A stretch of DNA of 64,000 bases from Clostridium cylindrosporum DSM 605 (lineage in GTDB: Bacteria; Bacillota; Clostridia; Clostridiales; Caloramatoraceae), in the NCBI RefSeq assembly GCF_001047375.1, contig NZ_LFVU01000026.1:62001-126000 (forward strand). The letters run 5' to 3'. Position 1 is the stretch's first letter. Each line of letters opens with the position of its first letter. A model generated the notes under the pieces. It had not been told where the DNA came from. It was given only the letters and a program-made list of their open reading frames with translations, and did not search any database. This document shows positions 1 to 7,676 of the stretch, one piece after another. A program made the position numbers and the translations under genes.

Positions 1-500
1 ATAAAAGTAGTAACTGCACTTAGCTTTGCTAATACAGCTGCCATTTGTTGAGGTTGTCCAAGAATATATTGTTTATAGAAATATCCAACAATAGGATCAA
101 AAACAACATTAAAAGCTAATCCGCAAACTGTAGCAATAATACTCCATTTTAATATGTATTTCTTATCACTGCTTTGGTGGATTTTAGCATAGTTATGTGC
201 AATTAGTCCTGTTATTAATCCAATACATAATTTCAATATAAAGGTTTTTGGTGCCCCTATAATATACACAGGATCAAGCAAATCTGCTATTGTCATACCA
301 ACAGCACCAGCTAATCCTCCATACCATCCACCAAGAAGTAAAGCAGCTAATACACAAAAAGCATTTCCTATATGTAATGAAGTTGCATCCCCGCCTGGTA
401 CTGGAATTTTAATTTGAAGAAAAGTAAAGGATACAAAACATAGTGCTGCAAGTACTCCTGTTTGTATTAATTTCATAGTTCTTAAACGTTTGCTTTCCAT
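1..500 (-). CDS. ECF transporter S component (vitamin-binding membrane subunit), 3' end cut by window edge
   Basis: The minus strand reads from an ATG at 500 behind a GGGGGACT ribosome site and runs off the window, giving about 166 residues. The N-terminus is MESKRLRTMKLIQTGVLAAL. It is followed by hydrophobic segments and GGDATSLHIGNAFCVLAALL, the small-residue pattern of ECF S components (the ECF-type riboflavin transporter S family in the broad sense). Such proteins bind a vitamin and dock on the EcfAAT energising module. The substrate cannot be told from this fragment. It is monocistronic as far as seen, with its own promoter at 547-575. Confidence 0.75.
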   Translation of the reverse strand, partial: MESKRLRTMKLIQTGVLAALCFVSFTFLQIKIPVPGGDATSLHIGNAFCVLAALLLGGWYGGLAGAVGMTIADLLDPVYIIGAPKTFILKLCIGLITGLIAHNYAKIHQSSDKKYILKWSIIATVCGLAFNVVFDPIVGYFYKQYILGQPQQMAAVLAKLSAVTTF

Positions 501-546
501 TTAGTAGTCCCCCTGTAGTTTTGTAATAAATTTCAAGTTAATAAAT

Positions 547-575
547 ATTATAACATTGTAGATACATTGTGACAA
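547..575 (-). promoter_or_regulatory. Sigma-A-type promoter with overlapping dyad, for the ECF S component
   Basis: On the minus strand there is TTGTCA (570-575), a 17-nt spacer and a perfect TATAAT (547-552), 47 nt before the ATG. The -35 hexamer lies within an 11-bp perfect dyad, ATTGTCACAAT. That placement suggests a repressor operator, but I do not recognise the regulator. Confidence 0.55.
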
Positions 576-727
576 TTGTATGTCAAAAACAATTTTGTAA
601 TTGTATGGGTACGGAGGTTTTTATATAGCTTTTATATTTTCTAAAAGTAGAACTAGCCAATGGTATAGAGTATAATATGTATAAAGGTAATATTTGTAAG
701 CAGTATAAGATCTAAGGAGTGAAGGTT

Positions 728-1180
728 TTGAGAAAGCTAATTACTGTTTTAATTATGACGGTGTTATTTATACTTGCAGGCTGTTCAAATGAAGAGGTTA
801 TTCAGGAAAGTCTTATTTATAAAGGCGAAAATGAGTCTTGGAGAGCTGAATATAAGGTAGATTCAAAGATTACTACTACTACAAAGGATAATATAATAAA
901 TAAATATGAAGGTAAAAAAAGTGACTTACTAACAGTAACCTATAAGAAGGATTTATCTCAGTTAGCTTCAGTTAAGCATTTGAAGATTACCTACAATAGC
1001 AGCTGTAGTGGAGGAAGCCTTGAAGATGAGTTTGATAAAAATAATCCTATAGACAAAAAAACCTTTAAGATTCAGGGTGTAAGTGGTGGAGTAGAGGTAG
1101 AGAAAAAAGATGAAATAGTAAAAGTGAATATAAACGTTGATGGGAAAATACAGACAATTGAATTGAAAAGCATAAATTAA
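728..1180 (+). CDS. Putative lipoprotein of unknown function
   Basis: The protein is about 150 residues. It has a lipoprotein signal peptide (hydrophobic stretch then lipobox LAGC near residue 20) and a polar, lysine-rich mature part without cysteines except two near the middle. I choose TTG 728 because the AAGGAG at 714-719 lies 8 nt upstream. The longer reading from GTG 719 would overlap the ribosome site itself. It would be anchored to the outer face of the membrane. I do not recognise the family. It is followed by a small DUF6440-like gene. Confidence 0.7.
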   Translation: MRKLITVLIMTVLFILAGCSNEEVIQESLIYKGENESWRAEYKVDSKITTTTKDNIINKYEGKKSDLLTVTYKKDLSQLASVKHLKITYNSSCSGGSLEDEFDKNNPIDKKTFKIQGVSGGVEVEKKDEIVKVNINVDGKIQTIELKSIN

Positions 1181-1224
1181 CTTTAGATTAAAGATGATAA
1201 AAAGTTTTATTTTGGAGGTTAATT

Positions 1225-1395
1225 ATGAATGGAGATAAAAGGTTTGAGGTGAAATCTTCACAGGGAATTATGGAAACATATAGAGTAATAGTTGATAAGA
1301 AAACAGGAGTAAATTATCTATATGTTAATAGTGGAACAGGTGGTGGACTTACAGTATTAGTAGATGCAGAGGGAAAACCAATTGTAACTAAATAA
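1225..1395 (+). CDS. Small DUF6440-like protein (56 aa)
   Basis: An ATG at 1225 sits 7 nt behind TTTGGAGG and opens a 56-codon frame. The product (RFEV..., VDKKTGVNYLYVNSGTGGGL, VDAEGKPIV) has the beta-hairpin pattern of the DUF6440 family, which consists of short soluble proteins of unknown role. The coding potential is supported by the family-like motif, a good ribosome site and a terminator just after the stop. Function unknown. Confidence 0.7.
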   Translation: MNGDKRFEVKSSQGIMETYRVIVDKKTGVNYLYVNSGTGGGLTVLVDAEGKPIVTK

Positions 1396-1406
1396 ATAGT
1401 AGCTTT

Positions 1407-1440
1407 ATAGCAGACGAGATGGTGTCTGCTATTATTTTTA
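1407..1440 (+). terminator. Intrinsic terminator
   Basis: ATAGCAGAC (1407-1415) pairs with GTCTGCTAT (1424-1432), followed by a T-rich run. It closes the lipoprotein/DUF6440 pair. Confidence 0.7.
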
Positions 1441-1554
1441 TAATAATGACAGGAGCAGGTCGAAAGACTTGCTTTTTTATTTGGATACCATTTTGGAATA
1501 TAATGGTATAATACTCTTGAAATAAAAATTATATATAAGGGGGAATTGAAAGAT

Positions 1555-1785
1555 ATGAAAGGTAAAGTATTAAGCGGTATTATATTCAGTTTAAGTAGTA
1601 TTTCCCTGATAATTTCACTTAAACTATTTTGGAATTTATGTATTTTCGTAGATGAGCATGGTACATCTCCAACAATAGTGTTTGGTGGTGACTTTTGGCT
1701 TAGTATGAATTGGTTAAGATTAGGGTTTCTTTTTATCATTTGTATTCTATCTTTCATAGGAACATTTTGCGTAGAAGATAAATAG
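1555..1785 (+). CDS. Small membrane protein, unknown
   Basis: The 76-residue product has two predicted membrane segments (about residues 5-28 and 54-70) joined by a short loop with an EHGTSPT turn. The start at ATG 1555 lies 11 nt after AAGGGGG. An in-frame TTG at 1546 is only 2 nt from that site and so is unlikely. It is the first of several small membrane genes (1.5-2.8 kb) read in the same direction. I do not recognise the family. Confidence 0.55.
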   Translation: MKGKVLSGIIFSLSSISLIISLKLFWNLCIFVDEHGTSPTIVFGGDFWLSMNWLRLGFLFIICILSFIGTFCVEDK

Positions 1786-1846
1786 GTTAAGTTACATTAC
1801 ATATTATATAACTGTTTTACGTTGAGAACTAAGGAGGGGAAAAAAG

Positions 1847-2533
1847 ATGACTGTATTAAGAGAGAAAAAGACTTGGATAGCAATGAGTTTGTTAATAATC
1901 ACTGTTTTGTTAATAATGACAATTTTACTTTTACTTCATATGAAAGATAAAAAAGATGAAAATTATAAAAAGGAAAAGTTCAATTCAGTATATTATACAA
2001 AACCAGTTCAGTTTAATAATAGTGATATTGATTTCGAATATTCACAATTTCAGGGGAAGACTCAGTCAAAAAAGTATAATAATCTAGAATCATTAGAAAA
2101 TCAAATAGGTTTCAAGGTCTTACATTCTAATTATTTTTCCAATGATAATTTCGAAGTTGTATATATAAAAGATGTTGGGTTCTCTGAAATATATCAAGTA
2201 CCTAAAGCATCGCTAAAATCTTATGGAAAAGATTTTGATAAAATAGGTATTAGTTCATTTTTAAATGATATTACAGAGCCATATGTTAAAATGACGATTA
2301 TTAATAACAAGGATACTAAGGGAATACCTACAGAGTATATGGGGTATTATGAAATTCAAGATGTATTTTCTTTAAGTAATGGTAAAGAGGTTCAGTTAAT
2401 AAAAGAGTATAATCGTACAGGAGATTATGAGAGATATATAATTGTTTTTAATCATAATAACGTTGTATATACTGTTGAATATATACCTGACCTTGATTCT
2501 GCTAGAAATATAGCAAATTCTTTTTTTAAGTAA
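1847..2533 (+). CDS. Membrane-anchored protein, unknown function
   Basis: The protein is 228 residues with a single N-terminal signal anchor (about residues 11-32, very rich in Leu/Ile). The rest is an extracellular domain rich in Tyr, Asn and Lys with no cysteines. The ribosome site AAGGAGGGG lies 7 nt before ATG 1847. The topology suggests a surface-exposed domain held by its N-terminus. No motif lets me assign a family. It probably shares a transcript with the next small membrane gene. Confidence 0.6.
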   Translation: MTVLREKKTWIAMSLLIITVLLIMTILLLLHMKDKKDENYKKEKFNSVYYTKPVQFNNSDIDFEYSQFQGKTQSKKYNNLESLENQIGFKVLHSNYFSNDNFEVVYIKDVGFSEIYQVPKASLKSYGKDFDKIGISSFLNDITEPYVKMTIINNKDTKGIPTEYMGYYEIQDVFSLSNGKEVQLIKEYNRTGDYERYIIVFNHNNVVYTVEYIPDLDSARNIANSFFK

Positions 2534-2550
2534 AAAATGGAGGTGTATTT

Positions 2551-2817
2551 ATGGAGAAAAGTCGTTTGAAGTTTAAAATTTTTATAGGTATCTTTATAGT
2601 AGGAGTAATAATATTGCTTATGAGTGTAGGTTTAGGTGAAAGTGAAATGTCTAACGTTATGGTAAATACAGGTGGCATGGAGACTAATGTTTACTTAATT
2701 TACTTAGAACAATTAATTACAAAATATAGATTTTTAGGCACTATATTATCAATATTAGGGGGACTTGGAATATTGGGAGTATTGGATGAGTTCATAGATA
2801 CATTTAGTAAGTCATAA
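2551..2817 (+). CDS. Small two-TM membrane protein, unknown
   Basis: The 88-residue product has hydrophobic segments at about residues 8-27 and 60-80, with a Gly/Met-rich loop between them. ATG 2551 follows AATGGAGG at good spacing and begins 17 nt after the preceding stop, so co-transcription is likely. Family not recognised. Confidence 0.55.
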   Translation: MEKSRLKFKIFIGIFIVGVIILLMSVGLGESEMSNVMVNTGGMETNVYLIYLEQLITKYRFLGTILSILGGLGILGVLDEFIDTFSKS

Positions 2818-2865
2818 TATGTATATATTATGACCAATTAACTTTATTATAAGGGAGGGTTTATC

Positions 2866-3843
2866 ATTAATAAGATACTAAAGTTAACCATCATATCTTT
2901 TATAAGTATATTTTTTTCATCTTGTTCAAATGTTCAAACAGACATAAGAACATCGGAAAAGCAGGTACAACAAATTGATGCTATGAAGTATCCAACAATT
3001 GAGGAAACAGTAACTACATTAGCTTCGGATAAGTTTGAAGGAAGAGCTGTTGGATTAGCTGGAAATGAAGCTACAGCAGAATACATTGAAAAAGCTTTTA
3101 AAAGCTTGAATCTTACTCCACTATTTGAAGATAGTTATTATCAGACCTATTATCAAGCAGTAAAGAGTGATCCTAAGTCAAATGATAGCGAGAAAAAACT
3201 TAAGCAATTAAAAAATGTTATTGGTTTAATAAAAGGAAAAAATCCTAAGAAAGCAGTAATAGTATCTGCCCATTTTGACCATATTGGATATAAAGATGGA
3301 AATATGGTTAGAGGAGCTTTGGATAATGCATCTGGGGTATCCGCTTTATTAGAAATAGCAAATATTCTTAAGAAAAAATCAAGTGAATATGATTTTGAGA
3401 CAAATATAATTTTCTGTGCTTTCAATAGTGAAGAGAGGGCTTATGGGGGAAGTGGTGCATTCAATAGAGCAATAGGGTTTGATATCTATTCTGATTTTTA
3501 TAACATAAATATTGACTGTATTGGAGCCAAAGAAGGTGGAAAGCTTGCTTTAAAAAATAGAGGTAATTCATCTAATGCTTTGTATGATTCTGTAAAGTCT
3601 ACACTTAAGAAAAATAAAGTTGAGTTTTCTGATAAGCAAGCAAGGGGTGGAAGTGATCATGTAGTATTTGATTCTGTTGGAATACCTAATATTTATATAA
3701 CTGAAGAAAATATCTTAGAATTAATACATAGACCTACAGATATTCCTGAAATACTTGATTACGGAAAAATTAGAGATATTTCAAGAGCTTTATCTGATTT
3801 TATAATATCAAATGATAAAACGGTATTTATGAACTCTAAATAA
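2866..3843 (+). CDS. M28-family aminopeptidase lipoprotein, probable ATT start
   Basis: The catalytic domain has the M28 zinc-peptidase series: SAHFDHIG (first His/Asp), GALDNASGVS (bridging Asp), FNSEERAYGGSG (Glu pair) and GGSDHVVFD (last His). The first ATG in frame (2983) would leave no signal peptide and has no ribosome site. Extending the open frame upstream gives NKILKLTIISFISIFFSSC, a lipoprotein signal with its lipidation Cys. This reading starts at ATT 2866, 6 nt after AAGGGAGGG. ATC 2863 is an alternative, and no ATG, GTG or TTG occurs in that stretch. The mature enzyme would be a membrane-anchored extracellular aminopeptidase of about 325 residues. The family call is firm; the start is inferred. 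Confidence 0.85.
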   Translation: MNKILKLTIISFISIFFSSCSNVQTDIRTSEKQVQQIDAMKYPTIEETVTTLASDKFEGRAVGLAGNEATAEYIEKAFKSLNLTPLFEDSYYQTYYQAVKSDPKSNDSEKKLKQLKNVIGLIKGKNPKKAVIVSAHFDHIGYKDGNMVRGALDNASGVSALLEIANILKKKSSEYDFETNIIFCAFNSEERAYGGSGAFNRAIGFDIYSDFYNINIDCIGAKEGGKLALKNRGNSSNALYDSVKSTLKKNKVEFSDKQARGGSDHVVFDSVGIPNIYITEENILELIHRPTDIPEILDYGKIRDISRALSDFIISNDKTVFMNSK

Positions 3844-3884
3844 TATACATTATGTTTATATTGTGAGTATAGAAAGGAATAATT

Positions 3885-4238
3885 ATGCCCAGGAATGAAA
3901 ATCTAAAAATTTTAATAACTGTGTTTATGATATTAACTATTATAAAGATTTTTACTGCAAAAGTAGGTTTATTAGGGGATCCAACAATACAATTAGTTGT
4001 AAAGCCTAATCTTACAATATCAAACTCCTATATTATGAAAGGAGAAGATAATCATATAAATAGAGAAAAGTATAAGGGGACTTGGTATTATGAAGGAAAG
4101 TATAGTGTTATTACTGGTGATGAAGCAGGATTTCCAGGAGAGTCACTTTATGATTTATTAATAATTTGTTGGTGGATCCTTATTATAGGTATACCTATTT
4201 ATATAATAAAAGAGTCAAGTAATAAGAAGGGGATTTAA
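3885..4238 (+). CDS. Membrane protein, unknown
   Basis: The 117-residue protein has a hydrophobic segment near each end (residues 8-25 and 90-108) and a polar loop of about 60 residues that would lie outside the cell. ATG 3885 follows AGAAAGGAAT. It sits 4 nt before the thioesterase gene, so the two are probably co-expressed. No recognised domain. Confidence 0.55.
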   Translation: MPRNENLKILITVFMILTIIKIFTAKVGLLGDPTIQLVVKPNLTISNSYIMKGEDNHINREKYKGTWYYEGKYSVITGDEAGFPGESLYDLLIICWWILIIGIPIYIIKESSNKKGI

Positions 4239-4242
4239 AAAT

Positions 4243-4689
4243 ATGGAATTAAAAGCTTATTTACATAAAGTGCAGTACTATGAAACAGACCAAATGGGAG
4301 TAGTACATCATTCTAATTATATAAGATGGTTTGAGGAATCAAGGATTGATTATATAGAGCAAATTGGGTTAGATTATGCTACATTAGAACAGGATGGATA
4401 TATAAGTCCAATTGTTTCGATAAACTGTAGTTATAAGACAATGGTAAGGTTCGGGGATTCTGTGTATATAACTACTAAACTCAAAAGCTTTGGCAGTGCT
4501 AAGTTTAGCCTAACCTATAAGGTAATTGATTCAGTTACAAAGGAAGTTCGCGCTACTGGAGAAAGTACACATTGTTTTATTAATAGGGATGGAAAAATAA
4601 TATCTTTGAAAAGAGAAAATAAAAAATACTTTGAGTTATTTTTTAATTCTATAGGAAAAGAAGCAAGCATTTCAATTAAAGAATGTTAA
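4243..4689 (+). CDS. YbgC/FadM-type acyl-CoA thioesterase
   Basis: The 148-residue hot-dog-fold protein carries the 4HBT signature YETDQMGVVHHSNYIRWFEE near the N-terminus. The Asp in that motif is the expected catalytic residue and the Gly-Val-Val-His-His turn is typical. Length is normal for the family. It should hydrolyse short or branched acyl-CoA thioesters in the cytoplasm; the substrate is unknown. The ribosome site AAGGGG is 8 nt upstream. It closes the gene string before a terminator at 4716. Confidence 0.88.
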   Translation: MELKAYLHKVQYYETDQMGVVHHSNYIRWFEESRIDYIEQIGLDYATLEQDGYISPIVSINCSYKTMVRFGDSVYITTKLKSFGSAKFSLTYKVIDSVTKEVRATGESTHCFINRDGKIISLKRENKKYFELFFNSIGKEASISIKEC

Positions 4690-4715
4690 TTAGCTTTATA
4701 TATTTAATCATCATG

Positions 4716-4770
4716 GCTATATAAGATTTGAACTATAAAGGTTCGTCTTTATATAGCTTTTATTTATTTA
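4716..4770 (+). terminator. Intrinsic terminator
   Basis: GCTATATAAGA (4716-4726) pairs with TCTTTATATAGC (4746-4757), followed by TTTTATTTATTT. It ends the thioesterase transcript. Confidence 0.7.
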
Positions 4771-4855
4771 AAGAGAAAAGTTTCATATTATAGGATAGAT
4801 TTTACAATTTTTTACGTTATAAATAGTAAAGAGAAAATTGAGAGGAGGGAAAATC

Positions 4856-5437
4856 TTGATTTTTGATGATGACAATTTTATTGATGGCTTAAGAAATAGA
4901 AATGAAGATGCACTTGAGTACACAATTGATAGGTTTACGCCTATTGTTACTTCTGTTGTAGGAAAGGTTTTAGAATGTTATGGGAAAGAGACAAAGGAAG
5001 AGTGTATAAGTGATGTTTTTGTATCTGTTTGGTGGAATATTGAAAGGTTTAAGGGGGAAGGCACAGTCTTTAAAAACTGGATATGTGCTGTAGCAAGGTT
5101 CAAGGCTATAGATTATTACAGAAGATTTGCTAACAAAGAAAATGTTATAAGTATTAATACTACAGTTTCCCCAGATGTTTTAGATGAAATTATAACTAAT
5201 GAAGATAGAAAAGAAGTTGTAGAGCTTCTAAATATACTTGTTCCAGAGGATAGAAAAATATTTTCTATGAGGTTTTTCTTAGGTATGAAGGTAAAGGAAA
5301 TAGCACTACAGCTAAACCTTTCAGAGGCTATTGTAAGTAACCGCATATATAAGGGAAAGGAAAGAATAAAAAGATGTATTGAAATTGAAGCTAGAAAAGG
5401 TCAGGAACTAGAGGAGGTGGATGTAAGTGAAGGATAA
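4856..5437 (+). CDS. ECF-type RNA polymerase sigma factor
   Basis: The 193-residue protein has sigma region 2 (EECISDVFVSVWWNIERF, then NWICAVARFKAIDYYRR) and region 4 (PEDRKIFSMRFFLGMKVKEI followed by a helix-turn-helix). I take TTG 4856, which lies 6 nt after AGAGGAGGG. A longer reading from TTG 4838 would run through that ribosome site. It overlaps the next gene by 11 nt, the usual arrangement of an ECF sigma with its membrane anti-sigma. Regulon unknown. Confidence 0.88.
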   Translation: MIFDDDNFIDGLRNRNEDALEYTIDRFTPIVTSVVGKVLECYGKETKEECISDVFVSVWWNIERFKGEGTVFKNWICAVARFKAIDYYRRFANKENVISINTTVSPDVLDEIITNEDRKEVVELLNILVPEDRKIFSMRFFLGMKVKEIALQLNLSEAIVSNRIYKGKERIKRCIEIEARKGQELEEVDVSEG

Positions 5438-6500
5438 AAGGGAATACAGTGATAACTATATATATGATATTTTAGATAACCTAGACCTAAATGAAATACC
5501 TGTAGAGAAAGAAAGTGAAGCTCAAGAATGTAATATTAATTCCATAAAATCAAATGTATTAGAAAAGATTAAACCAGAGGTTAAGAGTGAAAGTAATATA
5601 GTAAAGAGAGCTAAACTTAAGTGGAGTAGGTATGTAGTAGCAGCGTCTATATTCCTTGTAGCAATACTTGGAGTATTTATAGGAGGAGAGGTTTCAAAGG
5701 CACGTATAAGTCATAAGGATAATAGTACGTGGGAGTATGGAATGGATATTGATAGAGATGCCCTTAGAAAGTATTCAACCTCTCTTAATAAAGTAGTTAC
5801 AGATAAGGGGATAAATATAAATATAAAAAATATATTAGTAGATGGAACTGCTATATGGATAAATTACGAAGTAAGTTCAGATAAATTTAACTTTAGTCAT
5901 GATAAATGGCAGAGTGAAGGTTTTGAATTTCCAGAACTTGAAGTTAAAGTGAATGGAGTAAGTATAGGGCCTGGAGGTCTAGGTGCAGATTTAATAGATA
6001 AACACACATTAAATATTATGCAGGAATTGGAAGTGAAAAATATAGAGGTAAATGGTGAGTTAAGTGTAGATTTTAGTACTAAAGAAGTTATGGGAGTAAA
6101 GGGTAACTGGAGTACTAGTTTTAAAGTAGATGCTAAGGATATACTTGCTGAAACTAAGGAGTATAAAGTAGGGAAGATTTTTTATATAGATAAAAGTATA
6201 GTTATGATTAAATCTTTAGCTATAAGTCCAATTCAAACAACTATATACTATAACGCTATTGGTATTAGAAATGAAAGGGTGGACCTTATAGTGAAAAATG
6301 AAAATGGACTTGAACTTACACCCTTAGGATCAGGATATTCAGGAAAGTTTTTTAGAGGAAGTGGAGAAGTAAAGTTTTCAAGTGGCCATATTAAAGGAGA
6401 TACGTTAATATTAACTCCCCAAATTCATATTCTTACTAAAAATGGTATGGAAACAAAGTTAAATGAAAGAAAAGTGATAAAGGTTAACATTAGTAAATAG
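5427..6500 (+). CDS. DUF4179-type membrane anti-sigma factor
   Basis: The 357-residue protein has a cytoplasmic N-terminus of about 70 residues, one membrane segment (about residues 71-90) and a large extracellular part. The first half of that part matches the DUF4179 pattern (STWEYGMDIDRDALRKYSTS..., DGTAIWINYEV); the second half resembles DUF5643. Proteins of this build sequester the co-encoded ECF sigma at the membrane and release it upon an outside signal. The GTG start follows GAGGAGG inside the sigma gene, so translation is coupled. The signal sensed is not evident. Confidence 0.8.
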   Translation: MKDKREYSDNYIYDILDNLDLNEIPVEKESEAQECNINSIKSNVLEKIKPEVKSESNIVKRAKLKWSRYVVAASIFLVAILGVFIGGEVSKARISHKDNSTWEYGMDIDRDALRKYSTSLNKVVTDKGININIKNILVDGTAIWINYEVSSDKFNFSHDKWQSEGFEFPELEVKVNGVSIGPGGLGADLIDKHTLNIMQELEVKNIEVNGELSVDFSTKEVMGVKGNWSTSFKVDAKDILAETKEYKVGKIFYIDKSIVMIKSLAISPIQTTIYYNAIGIRNERVDLIVKNENGLELTPLGSGYSGKFFRGSGEVKFSSGHIKGDTLILTPQIHILTKNGMETKLNERKVIKVNISK

Positions 6501-6546
6501 ATAAAAGGAGTATGTTTATGAGTAGTAAACATACTCCTTTTATTGC
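6501..6546 (+). terminator. Strong AT-rich terminator hairpin
   Basis: An 18-bp perfect stem (6501-6518 with 6526-6543) has a 7-nt loop and ends in TTTTAT. It closes the sigma/anti-sigma operon. Confidence 0.75.
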
Positions 6547-6597
6547 AGTGACAATTAATCTCCATATAAATTTTATGAATTTTATTATTATACGACA

Positions 6598-6626
6598 TTG
6601 ACATTCATTATCATTTGTTATATGCT
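6598..6626 (+). promoter_or_regulatory. Promoter overlapped by a Fur-like box
   Basis: TTGACA (6598-6603), a 17-nt spacer and TATGCT (6621-6626) form a promoter. The segment 6599-6613, TGACATTCATTATCA, agrees with the 7-1-7 Fur consensus TGATAATNATTATCA at 12 of the 14 defined positions and covers the -35 and spacer. This suggests iron-dependent repression of the following gene. Confidence 0.6.
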
Positions 6627-6657
6627 TGGAAAGTAAAATTTATTTGGAGGGGTTCAA

Positions 6658-7365
6658 ATGTTATTTATTATCTCTATTTTATTTGTGCTTATTTTAAGCG
6701 TTTTACTACATAAACAAATTAAAAAGCACGCTAATGTTTTTAATTTTATTACTATATTAATTTCAATTTCTTTTATTATTTTGCCTCAAATGAAACTAGA
6801 TGCTTATATTCCTGAGGTTATAGATAAATATTTTATATCTATATTCTCTAGAGGTGCTGTTTCAACCGCTGCCTTCACTCTTGTAATGTATGCTGGGGCT
6901 TTAAATAGAAGGCTTTCTATAACTAAGACTTTAATGAGTATAAGAGCAGAGTTATCTATTATGGCATGTATTTTAACTTTAGGTCATAATATTTTGTTCG
7001 GAATGATTTTCTTCCCAAAGCTTTTTTTAGATCCAGGATCTATGCAGCCTCTTAAGTTAATTGCAACTATATTAACTTTAATAATGATATGTATAATGTT
7101 GCCTTTAATGATTACATCTTTTACTTCTGTAAGAAAGAGAATGTCTTATAAGAATTGGAAGAATCTACAACGTTTATCTTACTTATTTTATGGACTAATT
7201 TATGTTCACATAGCTTGTTTATTTATTCCTAAAATTCAAAAAGGAAAGTTTCTAGATATCACAATTTATACAGTTATCTTTTTAGCTTATGCTGTCTTAC
7301 GTATATATAAGTATAGCGTCGATACAAAGAAAAAACAGAACACTAAAATTAAACTTCATGCATAA
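6658..7365 (+). CDS. Ferric-reductase-like / MsrQ-like heme b membrane protein
   Basis: The 235-residue protein has about six membrane helices. It shows the pattern of the ferric-reductase-like transmembrane family (COG2717, MsrQ type): AGALNRRLSITKTL, RAELSIMACILTLGHNIL with a His in a helix, and YGLIYVHIACLF with a second His. The two His are candidate heme ligands. It lacks a flavin or NAD domain, as is usual for the MsrQ type, so an electron-donating partner is needed. The Fur-like box at 6599-6613 favours an iron-uptake-related reductase over a methionine sulfoxide system, but both remain possible. No msrP-like gene is adjacent. Confidence 0.7.
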   Translation: MLFIISILFVLILSVLLHKQIKKHANVFNFITILISISFIILPQMKLDAYIPEVIDKYFISIFSRGAVSTAAFTLVMYAGALNRRLSITKTLMSIRAELSIMACILTLGHNILFGMIFFPKLFLDPGSMQPLKLIATILTLIMICIMLPLMITSFTSVRKRMSYKNWKNLQRLSYLFYGLIYVHIACLFIPKIQKGKFLDITIYTVIFLAYAVLRIYKYSVDTKKKQNTKIKLHA

Positions 7366-7431
7366 GGACTTAAATTTAATTTAAGTAAAGTGATACTTTA
7401 AAATAATCAGGAAAAACCTAAGAAAATTTAT

Positions 7432-7498
7432 AACCCCATAAGTAAAATTAATTTGGAATTAGTATCCCAGTTTTACTTATGGGGTTAATTGTATTTTA
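7432..7498 (+). terminator. Intrinsic terminator in the 7.37-7.68 kb gap
   Basis: AACCCCATAAGTAAAA (7432-7447) pairs perfectly with 7471-7486, followed by AATTGTATTTT. It ends the membrane-reductase transcript. The rest of this 310-nt gap holds the promoter at 7577-7605 and short CCTA/TAGG repeats; I see no gene. Confidence 0.65.
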
Positions 7499-7576
7499 GT
7501 TTCTTGTGTTAAGTTAGAAAGAGTAACATAAAACCTAATTCCTATAAATACACTAGGACTAATAGGAAAAAATATA

Positions 7577-7605
7577 TTGACATGGAAATATATTGAAACT
7601 ATAAT
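7577..7605 (+). promoter_or_regulatory. Perfect-consensus promoter of the sulfonate operon
   Basis: TTGACA (7577-7582), exactly 17 nt, then TATAAT (7600-7605): all twelve consensus bases are present. An inverted repeat TTCCTAT (7539-7545)/ATAGGAA (7562-7568) lies just upstream. CCTA and TAGG words recur on both sides of the promoter (7534-7566 and about 7616-7632). A promoter this strong would usually need a repressor; the repeats are candidate operators. Confidence 0.8.
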
Positions 7606-7676
7606 TGATATAAAACCTAGTAAATGTATAGGGTAAATATGTATGTAAAAATTGTAAGTTATTTAGGAGGGATAGT

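Noticed and set aside
1314-1757. Minus-strand 147-codon frame
   Set aside because: It runs through the DUF6440-like gene, a terminator and the small membrane gene, and has no ribosome site or family pattern.
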